DNA of 64,000 nt from Fusarium oxysporum f. sp. lycopersici 4287 (lineage: Eukaryota; Ascomycota; Sordariomycetes; Hypocreales; Nectriaceae). Made by a program: the position numbers and the translations under genes. Location: assembly GCF_000149955.1 (NCBI RefSeq), contig NC_030987.1, positions 4,583,190-4,647,189 of the forward strand, written 5' to 3'. The notes under the pieces were generated by a model. The model did not search any database and was not told the origin of the DNA. It saw only the letters and a list, made by a program, of their open reading frames with translations. This document shows positions 23,837-34,811 of this stretch, one piece after another (positions within the stretch are counted from its first letter, which is position 1; the number at the start of each line of letters is the position of its first letter).

Positions 23837-26407
23837 ATGGAATCCGACGACATCATGCTTCCTTCGCCTCCACCCTCTGCCTTTTCTTTTCTTCGACCAC
23901 CGAGGAATTTGGCGAGTCAATTCGAGCTGACGACGCAGTCGGCATTGCCAGACCACCCTACTGTTGCAGATCTTCCGCGAGCAGTGTGGAGGAACAAACG
24001 ATATGTTTTGGAAGAGTCCTTGTCCCGGAAGGGCTCGAAGGGCCGGAAGAGCTGGATCAAGCGCCATGGATTTTTTCTTGTTGAGATCGACACTAACGAC
24101 AGTCCTTTGAGTCCTTACTGGGCCTGTCGTTTGTGTGACGCGAAGGGTCAGCCTGAGTTCTTCGCCGCTGCTGCTACGAGTTCGGCAGCGGACCATCTCC
24201 GCAAGTATGTGAATGTGAATGTGACGTCGCGAGCTTGAGCACTATTGACCAACGCCAGGTCTCACAGGATTTTCGAGAGCAGTCAAGCAGCTGATCCAGA
24301 TCTGTCAACCGATGAATCTGAACGGCCTAAGCGACGACGCTTGCAGTACAGCGCCGTGCCGCGTGCTAGAGTCAAGATGATCCGAGAACTGAGCCTGGGA
24401 CTTCTGATCAACACCAATGTTCCTTTTTCCTTCTTCAGCGATACATTCTTTCAGCAGCTCGCTTGGCAGCTTGACCCTCACCTAGCTGACCAGATACCAT
24501 GGAGCCGGCAATCGATGGGCCGTTTGCTGGATGACACGTACAAGTCTAAGAAAGATGAGATCAAGCAGGAGCTCTCAGATGCCCTTACTAAAATCCATCT
24601 GGGGTTCGACCTGTGGACATCGCCTAATCGGCATGCTGTTATGGCAGTCACAGCTCATTTTCTTGACCGCCAGGGCAAGCACCAGTCGCGCCTATTGGCA
24701 CTCCGTCGCCAGCTAGGGTGTCATAGCGGAGAAAGTCTTGCGGTGACGCTCGGGCAAGTTGTGCGAGAATGGAAGATAGAGGACCGAGTCGGAACCGTGA
24801 TCTCGGACAACGCATCTTCAAACGACAGCTGTCTCGTGAACTTTTACGGAGATCTCGACGCAGAGATGAGTCTGGCGGACGTTCGGGCCAGACGTATGCG
24901 CTGCTATGGGCATATCCTGAACCTGGTTGCTCGCGCCTTTCTCTACGGCGAAGATTTCGAGTCTTTCGAGGCCGAATCGCAGGTATTTGATCTTCTCGGC
25001 CGGCGCGAGGATGACCTACGACACTGGAGAAAGAAAGGGCCGGTGGGAAAGCTCCACAATGTTGTCAAATTCATCAGATTTTCCCCTCAGAGGTGTGAGC
25101 TCTTCAAAAGGATCTCACGCGAGAACGACGAAGCACAAGAATACCTCTTGGCGAGTGAGTCGACGGCAGAGCTAGAGGTCGTAATGAATAACGATACGAG
25201 ATGGAACTCCACTTATCTCATGATCTCTCGAGCGCTCGTCAAGCAGGGAGACATCAGGGCGTTCTTGGTCCACCCAGAAGTGGAGAAATGGCTACCGGAG
25301 GCCGACATGCTGAAGGGAGATGACTGGAGACTGTTGGCAGAAATCAAACTTATTCTTGAGCCATTCTATCTACAGACTATGAGAACGCAGGGCTGGGGCA
25401 GCGAAGGAGGTAACGGACGGCTCTGGGAAGTGATGACGGGTATGGAGTACTTGCTGGAACACCTAGAGGATCGGAAGCTGTTCCATCATGCCGTTCCAGA
25501 CGAGGCAGGGGGGCAGGACACCAACTCGCAGGCCGAGCTGGCTCGAGGGCGACCAGACCGTAACCGGCAGCTTCCTGCTCGATTTAGGGATTGCGAGACG
25601 GATATCCATCCGCGAAAGTCCAGGCAAGGCCCCTTGTCAGATCGTGGCTCGAGACAATGCGATGATGGATCAGGCAAGCCATCAGGATCATTAGGAATCG
25701 ATGACATGGGAAAGGATCACCGACACTATTTAAGACTGTCCATCATGACTGCCTGGCAGAAACTAAACGAGTACTACACCAAGCTTGGAGACTCACCGTT
25801 GTTCGCTGCATCCATCATCCTCCACCCATCACTCGGCATGAACTATCTGGAGGTGAACTGGGCGTCGGAAGAGCAGCTTGTGTGGGTGAGGGATGCCAAA
25901 ATTGGACTGTCTGACTACTTGGACCGTTGGTACCACTGCAACCGGCCGGTGGATGAGCAGCAGAAGATGATCATGGACACATCGACATCCTTAAGCGTAC
26001 CAAGGACGACAACTGAAGTTAGCGTGTTCAAGCAATGGATTAAAAGCAGGACAGCGAAGACCACGGTGATGGGAAGCGAGCTTGAGCGGTATCTTCGGCT
26101 AGAGCCGCAAGAGACTGAGGATCCAATCGAGTGGTGGATGGCTCACCAGGGACAATTCCCGATGATCAGCCAATTGGCCCCCGCAAAAAGCCGGGATACC
26201 CGGGAAGGGCAACTGATTTGCAAAGAGGCGTTCAGCCTAGCCAAGCTAACGCTGACGACGCAGAGGCTTTCGATGACGACGGAAACGCTGGAGAAGTTAC
26301 AATGCCTTAAGAACTGGGTCAGACATGGTGCGGTGAAGCTAGGGGCGACAATAGGTGGGGGGGAGGAGGTCCAATGGGAGATTGGAGATGTTAGCATGGA
26401 AGCATAG
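23837..26407 (+). CDS. hAT transposase with N-terminal BED-type zinc finger
   Basis: Predicted 838 residues, two exons (intron 24205-24258, 54 nt; 839 codons with stop). The splice joins DHLRK to SHRIF and completes a BED-type finger: CRLC at about residue 99, then HLRKSH. The central RNase H-like region has FDLWTSPN (first catalytic Asp region), ISDNASSND (second Asp), MRCYGHILNLVARAF and DTRWNSTYLM, all typical of the superfamily. The C-terminal dimerisation region reads DPIEWW, then FSLAKLTLTTQRLSMTTETL. The usual CERVFS segment is changed to ICKEAFS, a possible weak point. The ATG at 23837 is the first in frame within the element. It should cut and paste the surrounding element; no internal stops are seen. 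Confidence 0.92.
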
Positions 26408-26511
26408 AGAGTCAGATTTGAAATATTTGAAATATTTGAATAAATATTTCAAACAACAAATCCAGTCTTGAGAGTTATCAAATATCTCAAATATGACCCC
26501 GGATTTGATTT

Positions 26512-26533
26512 GTTTGATTTGAGGGCAGCGCTG
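26512..26533 (-). repeat. hAT right terminal inverted repeat
   Basis: Read on the minus strand it starts CAGCGCTGCCCTCAAATCAA, matching the left end. Confidence 0.85.
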
Positions 26534-26541
26534 ATCAGGGC
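26534..26541. repeat. hAT target-site duplication, right copy
   Basis: ATCAGGGC, identical to the left copy at 23431-23438. Confidence 0.95.
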
Positions 26542-26821
26542 TGTTGTAACATTGAGCTAAAGGGTTAAAATAATTAGTATTGTAGCTAACTAAACTTGTA
26601 CTAAATATACTTAAATCCTTTTCTCGCTCAGGATAAAGGGCTTGTGTTTTATCACCTCTGAGCCCAAACCCCCCTTAAGGCAGCATCTTCATTATACTAA
26701 AAGCCAATAAATCTAGTAGCGGGATCTTTGGGTAGACTATACCAAATGGCAAAGATGACCACAAAAATGATAATGATCGACGAAGCGTACTTATAAACCT
26801 TATCAACTCTGATGTGCTGGC

Positions 26822-27790
26822 TCACTCCATATAGGCGGCCGCCGCTCCAACCTTGCATAGCACCCAGTTTTGAATATCGGTGCTGTTGAGATTCACTGAG
26901 AAAATGACATTAACTGTTTGAAGCCGTAACCCTACCGAAGGAGCTAGATGCCAGGACTGGTTATCGTCGGGCCGCACAGGCAGCACGAAAATCGGAAGAT
27001 AGTGGCTGCCATGGTGCTGGGGGAAGATTGGCATAGCTGCCAGCTCTGGCGTCCCATTCTTCATGACAAAATGCCTTGTGGCTAGTCGATTGTAGAGCTT
27101 TAATGTGCTCAAGATTTTCTCTTGATTGTAAGTATGTTCTAGCGGCTGCACGACATTCTCTGTGAAGCCCTGGGGTTCATAGTGGGTGTCAACGTCCACG
27201 AATCTGCTGGCAGCGATGAGATCGTGTCTTTGTTCCATGCTACCACTAGCCGCATGGCAGCAATCGAGAAGAATAAGTACATTTGATGGGGAGGGGTCAA
27301 AGATTCTGTGTCTTAGACGATTGAAATCAATCATCGGGTCCTGTATAAGTGAGGTGTTTCTGACATATACATGTGACTGACTGAGATGGAGTTCCTCACG
27401 GTTTCGGGAAGGGTTTACAATTCGCTCCCCGTGACCAATGTTGTGCAGTACGGCGAGACAGTCCTCGTCCATGTTTGCCACGAGCTCTTTGAGCGCCGAA
27501 CCCAGGCTGCTTCATGATCAGGATCGCCGTCCTTGATCATGAACGAGGCAGTATCATAGCCATAAGTGTCGACGAAGACAACTCGGATGCGGTCAGTTGC
27601 ACTTTCAACCCCAAGGTTCCCAACTTGTTTCTATCTCGAAGTGGACACAGAGAGTTCGGGCTTTTTTGTAAGGTCTCTGTGGAAAGTTGAAACTGGTGTT
27701 GATGTGACAGGCTTGCTTCAATGCAGTGTCGAACTGGTCGAGGCTCATATGTTGTGGACGCCACCTATCAGGCATGTTTGGGGTAGACAA
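26822..27790 (-). pseudogene. Caspase-like (metacaspase-fold) pseudogene
   Basis: Relic of a caspase-fold cysteine protease. Three pieces in different frames line up: an N-terminal piece (MSTPNMPDRWRPQHMSLDQF ... ARTLCVHFE), a middle piece (RIRVVFVDTYGYDTASF) and a long C-terminal piece open to 26822. Shifts lie near 27610 and 27510; neither has plausible splice sites. The C-terminal piece keeps the catalytic landmarks: the GHG histidine in HNIGHGE and the cysteine in LILLDCCHAASG. Fungal relatives are often cell-death or incompatibility effectors; that role is family knowledge, not shown here. Because the long C-terminal piece stays open, decay may be recent, or sequence errors may contribute. 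Confidence 0.65.
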
Positions 27791-28077
27791 GGATAATGAA
27801 GTATTGAGAGATCTTTGTCTGTAGGTATGACTGAAAGAAGTTGATCCAGTCTAAACATGGAAGAGATTTGGGAGAGATCTTACCACTTTATAATAATTCA
27901 TATAAAGTTTAGGTAATGTTAGTGAATCTCCTCATAAGCTCATGAAGCTTAAAATTGGCGATATAAGTTTCACATGTTGCACATCGAAGAAGATTCGTTA
28001 CTTTAATGCATGGAAAGTAAAAGTTGTGAGCCAGATGCGTTATTTGCAGTTGAGACTTGTGGCTGAGAGCTAATATC

Positions 28078-29491
28078 AGCACAGAGAACTTAGAGGCGAC
28101 AAGTCGGCACCAGCGAGACGTCGGAGGCACTCTGGGATATTGCCAAGCTCCTGGACACAGAGAGACCGAAGCTCTGTGATGTAAGCCTTGTCGTTGTGAC
28201 GTGAAGTGACATTCTGCTCCACAGCGGTGGCGATTCTAGCCACATTGTCTTCAATGTCTTTAATTCGCTTCTCGGTCTGCATATCATCGTCGTAGTAGAG
28301 AGAAAGCAACTTGAGTCCATTGCGAGACCGACCCATGAGTCATTGGGCCTCTCCGGGGTTAGCATGGCTAAGACGCAAGGCCTTCTTACCAAGTCGAGCG
28401 CAGTATCGCAAGGACTGCGAGCCACCAGATTTAGGAGTATGAGGTTCACAGTTCACGGGACCGATGTCTGATAATCCCAGGTCTCCCGTTCGTCATCAAG
28501 GCACGACCGGATGAGATCACACCGTGTTGGCGAGTGATCCTCACACCAGAAAAAGAGATCATTTTTAATCTCCTCTGGCAGGACACGAATGTGTGGCTCA
28601 CTGAGCCACCCATCCAATTATGGCTTGAGCGACGCCTGGTCAACGTTTGGCCTACACTCTTTGCGCAGAATATTCCCGGCCTTCTCAGTCGCTTGAACTC
28701 GGGTGGTTGTAACAGCCAAGCTGACAGTTCGCCATGCTCATCTGGGTGACATCATTCAAAACACCAATCACGACATCAGAGAGTGCAGACATCTTTTTTT
28801 TGCGTTCCAAAATTGGCATGGGTAGGGCTCGCAGTAGGTAAGCAGAGAGGCCTCTGGGGCAGACAACCCAAACTTCGTTGCTATTTCAGCTCTCCTTGGT
28901 GAGCACGGGCTCGCGGGCGTTTCTGTCGCTATCCACAATCAAGAGAGCAACGTGTAGCTGCTCATAGAGCCCGATGGCAAAGGGTAGCCATTTCGACATC
29001 TGGGACCGTCTAATGATCCGCACAAAATATCGGTGGTCTTCGGCAAGCTTGATGGTTCTGATGCTCATTTGACGAATGGTGGGCAGCACAATGATATGAA
29101 TGAGATGTGGTGCTGGTATGCAGCAGGTGAGTCGACGCGATCTGCAGCTTCTTGACCGCTTTCCAGACCTTGTACTCGTCGATGCTTGTCGTCTGTAGAT
29201 ACTCGCTCAGAGCGAGTTTTTTAACCCACTTCCTGAGGCATTATGTGACCATGGTCTTGTCTAAATCAACAGTTTCGAGGATACTGTCTACCATTGTGTC
29301 ATAGACTCGTTTGAGGTGCTCAGTCGTGACGTCTCCAGTCTCGAGCTGTGGCAATTTCCGACGCTTAGACCGCTCATCAGAACGGAGCCATTACCGATAT
29401 CGGTGATACTTTGTTGCTCTGAATCTCTGGGAGTTGCGACTGTCTGACTGACTATCGTGTTTCGAGATGATGAGTCAACTGGAAACCACAT
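28078..29491 (-). pseudogene. Multi-frameshift relic of an unrecognised protein gene
   Basis: I do not recognise the family. Consecutive protein-like segments on the minus strand read in shifting frames: MWFPVDSSSRNTIV, then QLETGDVTTEHLKRVYDTMV, LRKWVKKLALSEYLQTTSID, IRQMSIRTIKLAEDHRYFVR, LSEPHIRVLPEEIKNDLFFW and RSRNGLKLLSLYYDDDM to LCVQELGNIPECLRRLAG. Several in-frame stops fall where a CAA or CGA codon would fit, as expected after C-to-T change. The pieces are charged and helix-like. It sits just upstream of the caspase-like pseudogene on the same strand and may have been a partner or part of it; this is inference. Confidence 0.5.
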
Positions 29492-30340
29492 GATTAGTTA
29501 TATATTTCGGTGACCTAGAGTGATAAAGCACAATTACTTACTATACTTCGACACTGACAAGAGCTGTACCTGGAAACGAGTCGAAACAATAGCAGGTCGA
29601 GGGCCGGGATGGATGTATATCAAGGTTCTTGTTACGAGCTAGTGTCTCTGGATAGTTGTTTGAACACTCAGGCCAAGCTCGAATAACTTACCTGCTAGTT
29701 GGGACTGGAACAAGGATTTGAGCGAGTAATTAGGCTTATTCCAGAGAACTCTGGTCTTCCAGGCATGCTGGGATATTACTTGGAAGAGATTTGGACAAGG
29801 TGGGATTTCCCAAGAGAAAGGAAGATGATGGGGCATCTGGAAGGCTTGCTTGCGAAGGGAAGGGGAGATGTTGAAAAGAAATAATATCGCGATGCCTTCC
29901 TCGAAATTTTAAAATAAGTGGAAATATGAAAAAGAGATGAGAGGAGAGTGACTCTTGGAGTGAGCGTTGAATGAAGGTGATAAGGGAAGAATAAGGTGAA
30001 ATAGGATGAGTGGTCAATGATTGGTGAGGAAAAGTCCAAAGGGACACCTGGAATATTAGGTTGCTTCAGAGCTGGGTCAGTCATTCTAGACTTCACGTTT
30101 TTTATAGTATCTGTGTCACACTAAAAGGGATGGTTGTAGAATATTGAACTCTTGTAGTAGGCTGGTAGCTTAATGGTCAACTGTACCCCACCCGATAAGG
30201 TTAGTCTGAGTGCTACTAAGCGCTGATCGACATAGGAGTGGCAGTGCAGCACGTGGCGCAGCAAGGCATTATCTTGGCTTCCTCCCTTCCATCGTAGAAA
30301 ACTTGAGACTTTGATCACAAGTGATAGAAATATTTGAACA
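29492..30340. other. Intergenic region, AT-rich, no gene seen
   Basis: Upstream sequence of both the decayed minus-strand gene and the plus-strand lipase-like gene. Short ORFs overlap on both strands, but none shows a family signature. Confidence 0.4.
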
Positions 30341-31824
30341 ATGTGGGCTTCAAAAGTTCTCAAAGGTCGGAATGCAAGATCGATTACAAAGACTTCAATT
30401 GCAGCTGCTGCTTCAGCGCCAACATCTCAAGCGGAATTCAGTGCCAACTCACAAGCCTTCTCTGTAGCTGTGACTGAGCTGCTCGAATGCCTGGACTTTG
30501 TACTTGATCAGTTGGATGATCAAAGTAAATAAGTTCATTTGAGATATATTTAGCATGCTGATAAACGTTTAAACTAGGAGAACATGGAGACTTGTTACAG
30601 TTTCATCTATCACGGCTTGCCAAGGAGATATCGAAGTACGAAAACTCAAAGGTTGATGAACAAATCTCACAGCCGTGGACTGGGTATGTCTGTCCCAAGA
30701 TAACAGGAGCCTTCTAATCCAGTCGAATCTTGGCAGGGATCGTGACTTACTCGAGCTGCTGCTTGCCGCCTGCAGATGCGCATGCTCCGTCTACAAACCA
30801 GATGTCCATCCTGGAGGTGACCTTGTACCAGTGATCTCTCGGACACCTTCTATCACTGGAACAGTCAAAGCAACTTCAATATGGAAATCAGAAGATACAA
30901 ATACCTTGTTTGTTTCCATTAGAGGCACATCTTGCAAGACAGACCATCTTGTAAACTGTAACAGGAACCAGAAGGACGCTGCCTCAGTCTTTGTAAGTCC
31001 CAGGAGCTTTCGATTTCTTCCAAACACTAACAGTTACTTTGAGGCTTTCCCGGGTAGTGATGAAAGAATTTTTGCCCACAGTGGTTTCTTAGCTTGTGCA
31101 GCTACTCTTCTTCCCTGGCTTACTGAGGAGATCATCCGTCAAGTCACAGCCGACAAGAGTTTGGAAGACATAGTATTCACAGGCCACTCGGCTGGCGGAG
31201 CGGTTGCAGCCATGATATTTCTGCACTTTGTTTGCCATTTCCCAAGTGAATGTTAGTACAGGTCTTCCCACTGCGTGTCTCACGAGCTGATAGCCTTTAC
31301 AAGTATCGAATGCAAAGTTCTCGCTCGTCACATTCGGAGCCCCGCCTGTTACTTCGACCAACATCACTGAACTGGCTCAAAGCCTTCCTCAAACTCGGCA
31401 TATCTATGCTGTTGTCAACGAACACGACTTAGTGCCGAGGATTGATCAAGGCTACATCACATCGATCGTCAGTTTGTACCGGTCAGCCTACGGGCTACCA
31501 TTGTCCGACTTCAATAACACCACGTTTACAAACAACACTCAAGCAGATAGAAATCAGGATGCTATCTGGAAACTACCTCCGCCTGACTTCTATGTCGTTG
31601 GAAATGTCATCGTCCTGAGAGCAAAACTCGATTACAATGCTTTACAGTCGACATCAAGCCAAACCAGTACGGACACTACTACACCACAACAAAAGCTAGA
31701 TATCCTACGAGTGTCACCAATAGAGTTTTGCAAATTGCTATTCTTTGAAATATCTGTACATAAGAGGAAGATATACCTTAACAGATTGGAGAGATTGGTG
31801 CAAGAGTCTGGAGCAACAGTATGA
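30341..31824 (+). CDS. Fungal class 3 lipase-like alpha/beta hydrolase
   Basis: Predicted 451 residues if four exons are used: introns 30525-30577 (53 nt) and 31252-31303 (52 nt) are normal, but a 23-nt GTATGT...ACAG segment at 30684-30706 must also be removed to keep the frame. The nucleophile elbow is FTGHSAGGAVAAM, followed by the beta-strand/aspartate region KFSLVTFGAPPV and VNEHDLVPR, as in class 3 lipases (Ser-Asp part of the triad). An oxyanion-type FVSIRGTSCKTDH precedes the elbow. The N-terminal ~80 residues are Ala/Ser-rich then helical, with no signal peptide, so an intracellular protein is likely. In fungi, such intracellular lipase-like domains also occur in signalling or defence proteins, but that role is not visible here. 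It lies between decaying genes, so it may itself be damaged at the 23-nt segment. Confidence 0.7.
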
Positions 31825-32002
31825 TAGTACTCGAGATAAGGCAAAACGCGATTTACTGGATTTGCTCTCACACCTGGCTCAACTAGCTGTTCTGATAGAC
31901 ATCTCATGTCAGTCTCCTTCTCAGACCTCATATTTCCTGTTGCTTAATCAAAACTTGTAAACCCTATCGTTCTTCATTATAATGTACATGGCATGCTGCC
32001 TC

Positions 32003-33005
32003 TTATCTTGGTAGACCGTCTCGATCCAATGTGTTGAAATAACCCTTACGGCGAGTGAATTGTGGTTCCACCACCTTCCTTGTTCCGCCCGCACTCTCTT
32101 TGAATAAAGCTTTTGCTTCTGTGCAAGTCTCAAAATGGGACTGATAACCGCTGGAAGAAAACACACCGTCGCGATCTCGACTGGCCGCAGCAAGAGTCTC
32201 CAGGCGAATCTGGCAACCTTTGCAACTGACCCCACTGTGAACCTGTCCAGTATTTGGATCATACCACGGGTATGCAGTCGACACCATGAAACGATAGTTC
32301 TTCTTCTCATTCTGCATCTCTAGAGCCTCATTTGCATCTGGAGTCAGGAGGCAAAGCGCTGACAACATCCGGGCAGCCTCCACTTCTGCTAGTAGTAGAC
32401 CTGGACGTCTTGCCGGTTTCTCTCCCATAGAGTAGATGCCGGGAACCATTCTAACAACATGTCCAATGTGATACGTCAACCACTTCATTTTTACCTTTGT
32501 GAGCTTTTTGAAGGCGACCAGGCTGATAACACGGAGCTCAGGAGCATTCTCAATACACGCGAAACAGCAGCGGGTGGCAGTTGGCAGAAAAAGAAAGCCG
32601 CCAAAGTTTTTGCATAACGAGCATGTCTCAGTCGTTAATGCACGGTACATGTCCCCAAATGTGAAATGAGTCGCCAGTCGCGTACGCAACATGCTGCGAA
32701 AGCCTTCCATGCCATGTTTGACGACACGCTTGTATTCTTGAAGCTCGCTTGCCAAGATCCGGGCTCGCCGGTTGACATGGCGAAAGCGGAAATGTATCAA
32801 GGTATCCAAGTATGATGTCCAGTAACTCATTCGGAAGAACATCAAGTGCACCAAGTTTCGCTCCCGGTGAAGCGGCGAAGCGGCTTTCTATGGATTCGCG
32901 GACAACCTGGTTTTCGTGAGATCTTGATCAAATCAGCACAAGGTCAAGGTCGCGTCTGTGGTACGCGCAAACATCAAGAATAGTAGCTGAGTCGGTGCTT
33001 GCCAT
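32003..33005 (-). pseudogene. F-box protein pseudogene
   Basis: Reads as a fungal F-box protein. The N-terminal start MASTDSATILDVCAYHRRDL is followed in frame by a TGA stop, then ESIESRFAASPG and the F-box core LDVLPNELLDIILGYLDT. Just after the F-box the frame shifts (about 32790) and continues FRHVNRRARILASELQEYKR to the end. The C-terminal half has a Cys cluster CSLCKNFGG...CCFACIEN and CKGCQ, usual in this fungal family. The TGA could come from a CGA codon. With one stop and one frameshift the gene is most likely dead; the intact family recruits targets to SCF ubiquitin ligase. The long downstream ORF (284 codons) could still encode a fragment. Confidence 0.6.
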
Positions 33006-33380
33006 TTTTGTATTGACTGAGTTCAAAATTGGTGGGGAAACCTTGGGCATGATGATGTGATGTGATATGAACTGTAAAAGTGCATGCCGGGCCGAGGGAT
33101 GACCCGGATGTATATCCGATAGAATTATGTAGTATTGTGCATCATAACTACCTAATTCATATTGTGACTTTATAAAACCCAAAAATTTGAAGAAAGGTGT
33201 CCCAGCGAGAATGCTCAGTTGAAACCTCGGCCATACAGAACGAAGATTATCTTGATAGCTCAACAAATTACATCAATCATTGTCGTATTTTCGGGTTTCC
33301 AATATTCTCATACGAACCATTAACACTTGAGCTCAGGGAAATCATATGAGTTCATGTCTTGCAGAAGGGAGTTGTGGTAT

Positions 33381-34024
33381 TCAACATCTCCAGCTAGTGA
33401 TGTTCCTGAAGTACTCGACGGTTCGAGAGTCCTCTGGCAAAGACACGTTAAGGTTGTAGTTGTAAGAAGTGCTCAATCCACGGTCATCAAGCTTGTCATC
33501 GCAACCAGTATAACTTTTCATGCGATTAGATCGCTGCGCCTACGGAGGAAGAGACTACTTACTGGTAGAATTGGCATACGCCACCAGTGTTGGTGGAAAT
33601 AGAAGTGACATTGTGGTTAAATGCATCCGAGATTGAGGTTGGATCGTCGCCCTTCTTGGGGTCAAAGTCGAAGTAAGAGACTGCCCATCATCAGTATCAC
33701 TCATATTGAGAGGATGGGGTGCAACATACCGCACTTTCCGGGTTCAGAACCAAACGAGATGCACTCAGGCCTGAATCCAACAGTGGTACACTGAAGGACA
33801 AAGATGTAACCGTCTTCGAGGTTGTAATCCCGGTTGGGATCTGGCTCATAAACCTTGGGTGCATCACGCTTTGTCTTGCCACCGGCATAGACGAGGGTTT
33901 TACTCTTTTCGAATGGTTCTTTTGCAGCGCTGTTCAGAACAGAGCCAACAAGTTGGATGTTGGCTGCTTGGACACCGGCTGCGGCTGCGGCCAGGAGGGC
34001 AAAGGCGGCAGAGGTGCACTTCAT
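33381..34024 (-). CDS. Small secreted cysteine-containing protein
   Basis: Predicted 181 residues, three exons (introns 33681-33729 and 33514-33562, both 49 nt; 182 codons with stop). The ATG at 34024 begins a clear signal peptide, MKCTSAAFALLAAAAAGVQA; an upstream in-frame ATG at 34216 would bury it. The mature part has six cysteines (LQC, PEC, GKC, GVC, TGC and a terminal SWRC), which would suit three disulfides. No known catalytic motif is seen. Size, secretion signal and cysteine content suit an effector-like or wall-associated secreted protein; function is unknown. The second intron acceptor (GAAAAG) is weak but required for the C-terminal exon. Confidence 0.75.
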
Positions 34025-34811
34025 GTTGAATATTGGTTTGAGTCTTGAGGTTGTACTGAGATGGTATGAGCCAGACCAATTTCTTGGGGATTTATTACGC
34101 TTATTTATAGTCAAGAGTCTCTTGGGACTACGGTAGATATGCCATGCCGAATCGGAAAGTATCATTCCATTCTCGATGGTAAGGTAGCACTGAGCCAGCT
34201 TCTCAAATTCTCTCATAGCTTTACAGAGTATTTGCCCATTATGATTGACTTTACAGCCTCGTGCGCGTCTTTCGGATGCTTCGGGGACGGCATTGGCCGC
34301 TCAGGCACTACAGGCATGAACTGATGATCCTTTGATGTCCTACCGCTTTGATGGTCGATGCTTTTTAGACTGCTGAACTGAAAAAGCACGTGGACGTGGT
34401 GGTACAGATTTGTTTGAGGATTTCAAGACTAATTATGAGCATAAAATGCTTTGATGACTTTTCAGACAAGAAACTGGAATAATTTGGAACCGGTTGAAGG
34501 TTTATTCGTTCATAACGATCATCGCTGGGCCGTCGCGGAGGTTGCATGAGAGTGCAACGTTGGTGCGGTCAAGAAAGTTTAATGTCTTTATGCAATTAAA
34601 TAGTCTTCCGGCAGTTATAACATCAGTTTAATGCCATCACAACTTGCACCTCGTTCTCAAAAGACAGCATTGCATTGGTCTTGAGCCTGACACGAGATCT
34701 ATTAGGCTTTTGCTTGGTTGCATTGATTGACAAGAGACAGGTTTTTATGCAGCATCTAGCGAGGATCTTGGCCGATCGTTGAGGAAACAGCTTCCCAAAT
34801 AGTAATTACTA
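34025..34811. other. Intergenic region, no gene seen
   Basis: Upstream of the small secreted protein and downstream of the Zn2Cys6 regulator gene. Only short unrelated ORFs are present. Confidence 0.5.

Larger units (their letters stand above)
23439..26533 (+). mobile_element. Complete hAT-superfamily DNA transposon
   Basis: A 3,095-bp element bounded by identical 8-bp target-site duplications. The left end begins CAGCGCAGCCCCCAG and the right end, read inward, begins CAGCGCTGCCCTCAA; about 18 of the first 21 positions match. Subterminal regions are rich in AATCAAA/TTTGAAATA motifs on both sides, as expected of transposase-binding repeats. One intact transposase gene fills the interior. Identical duplications and an open reading frame suggest a fairly recent insertion. 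Confidence 0.95.
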
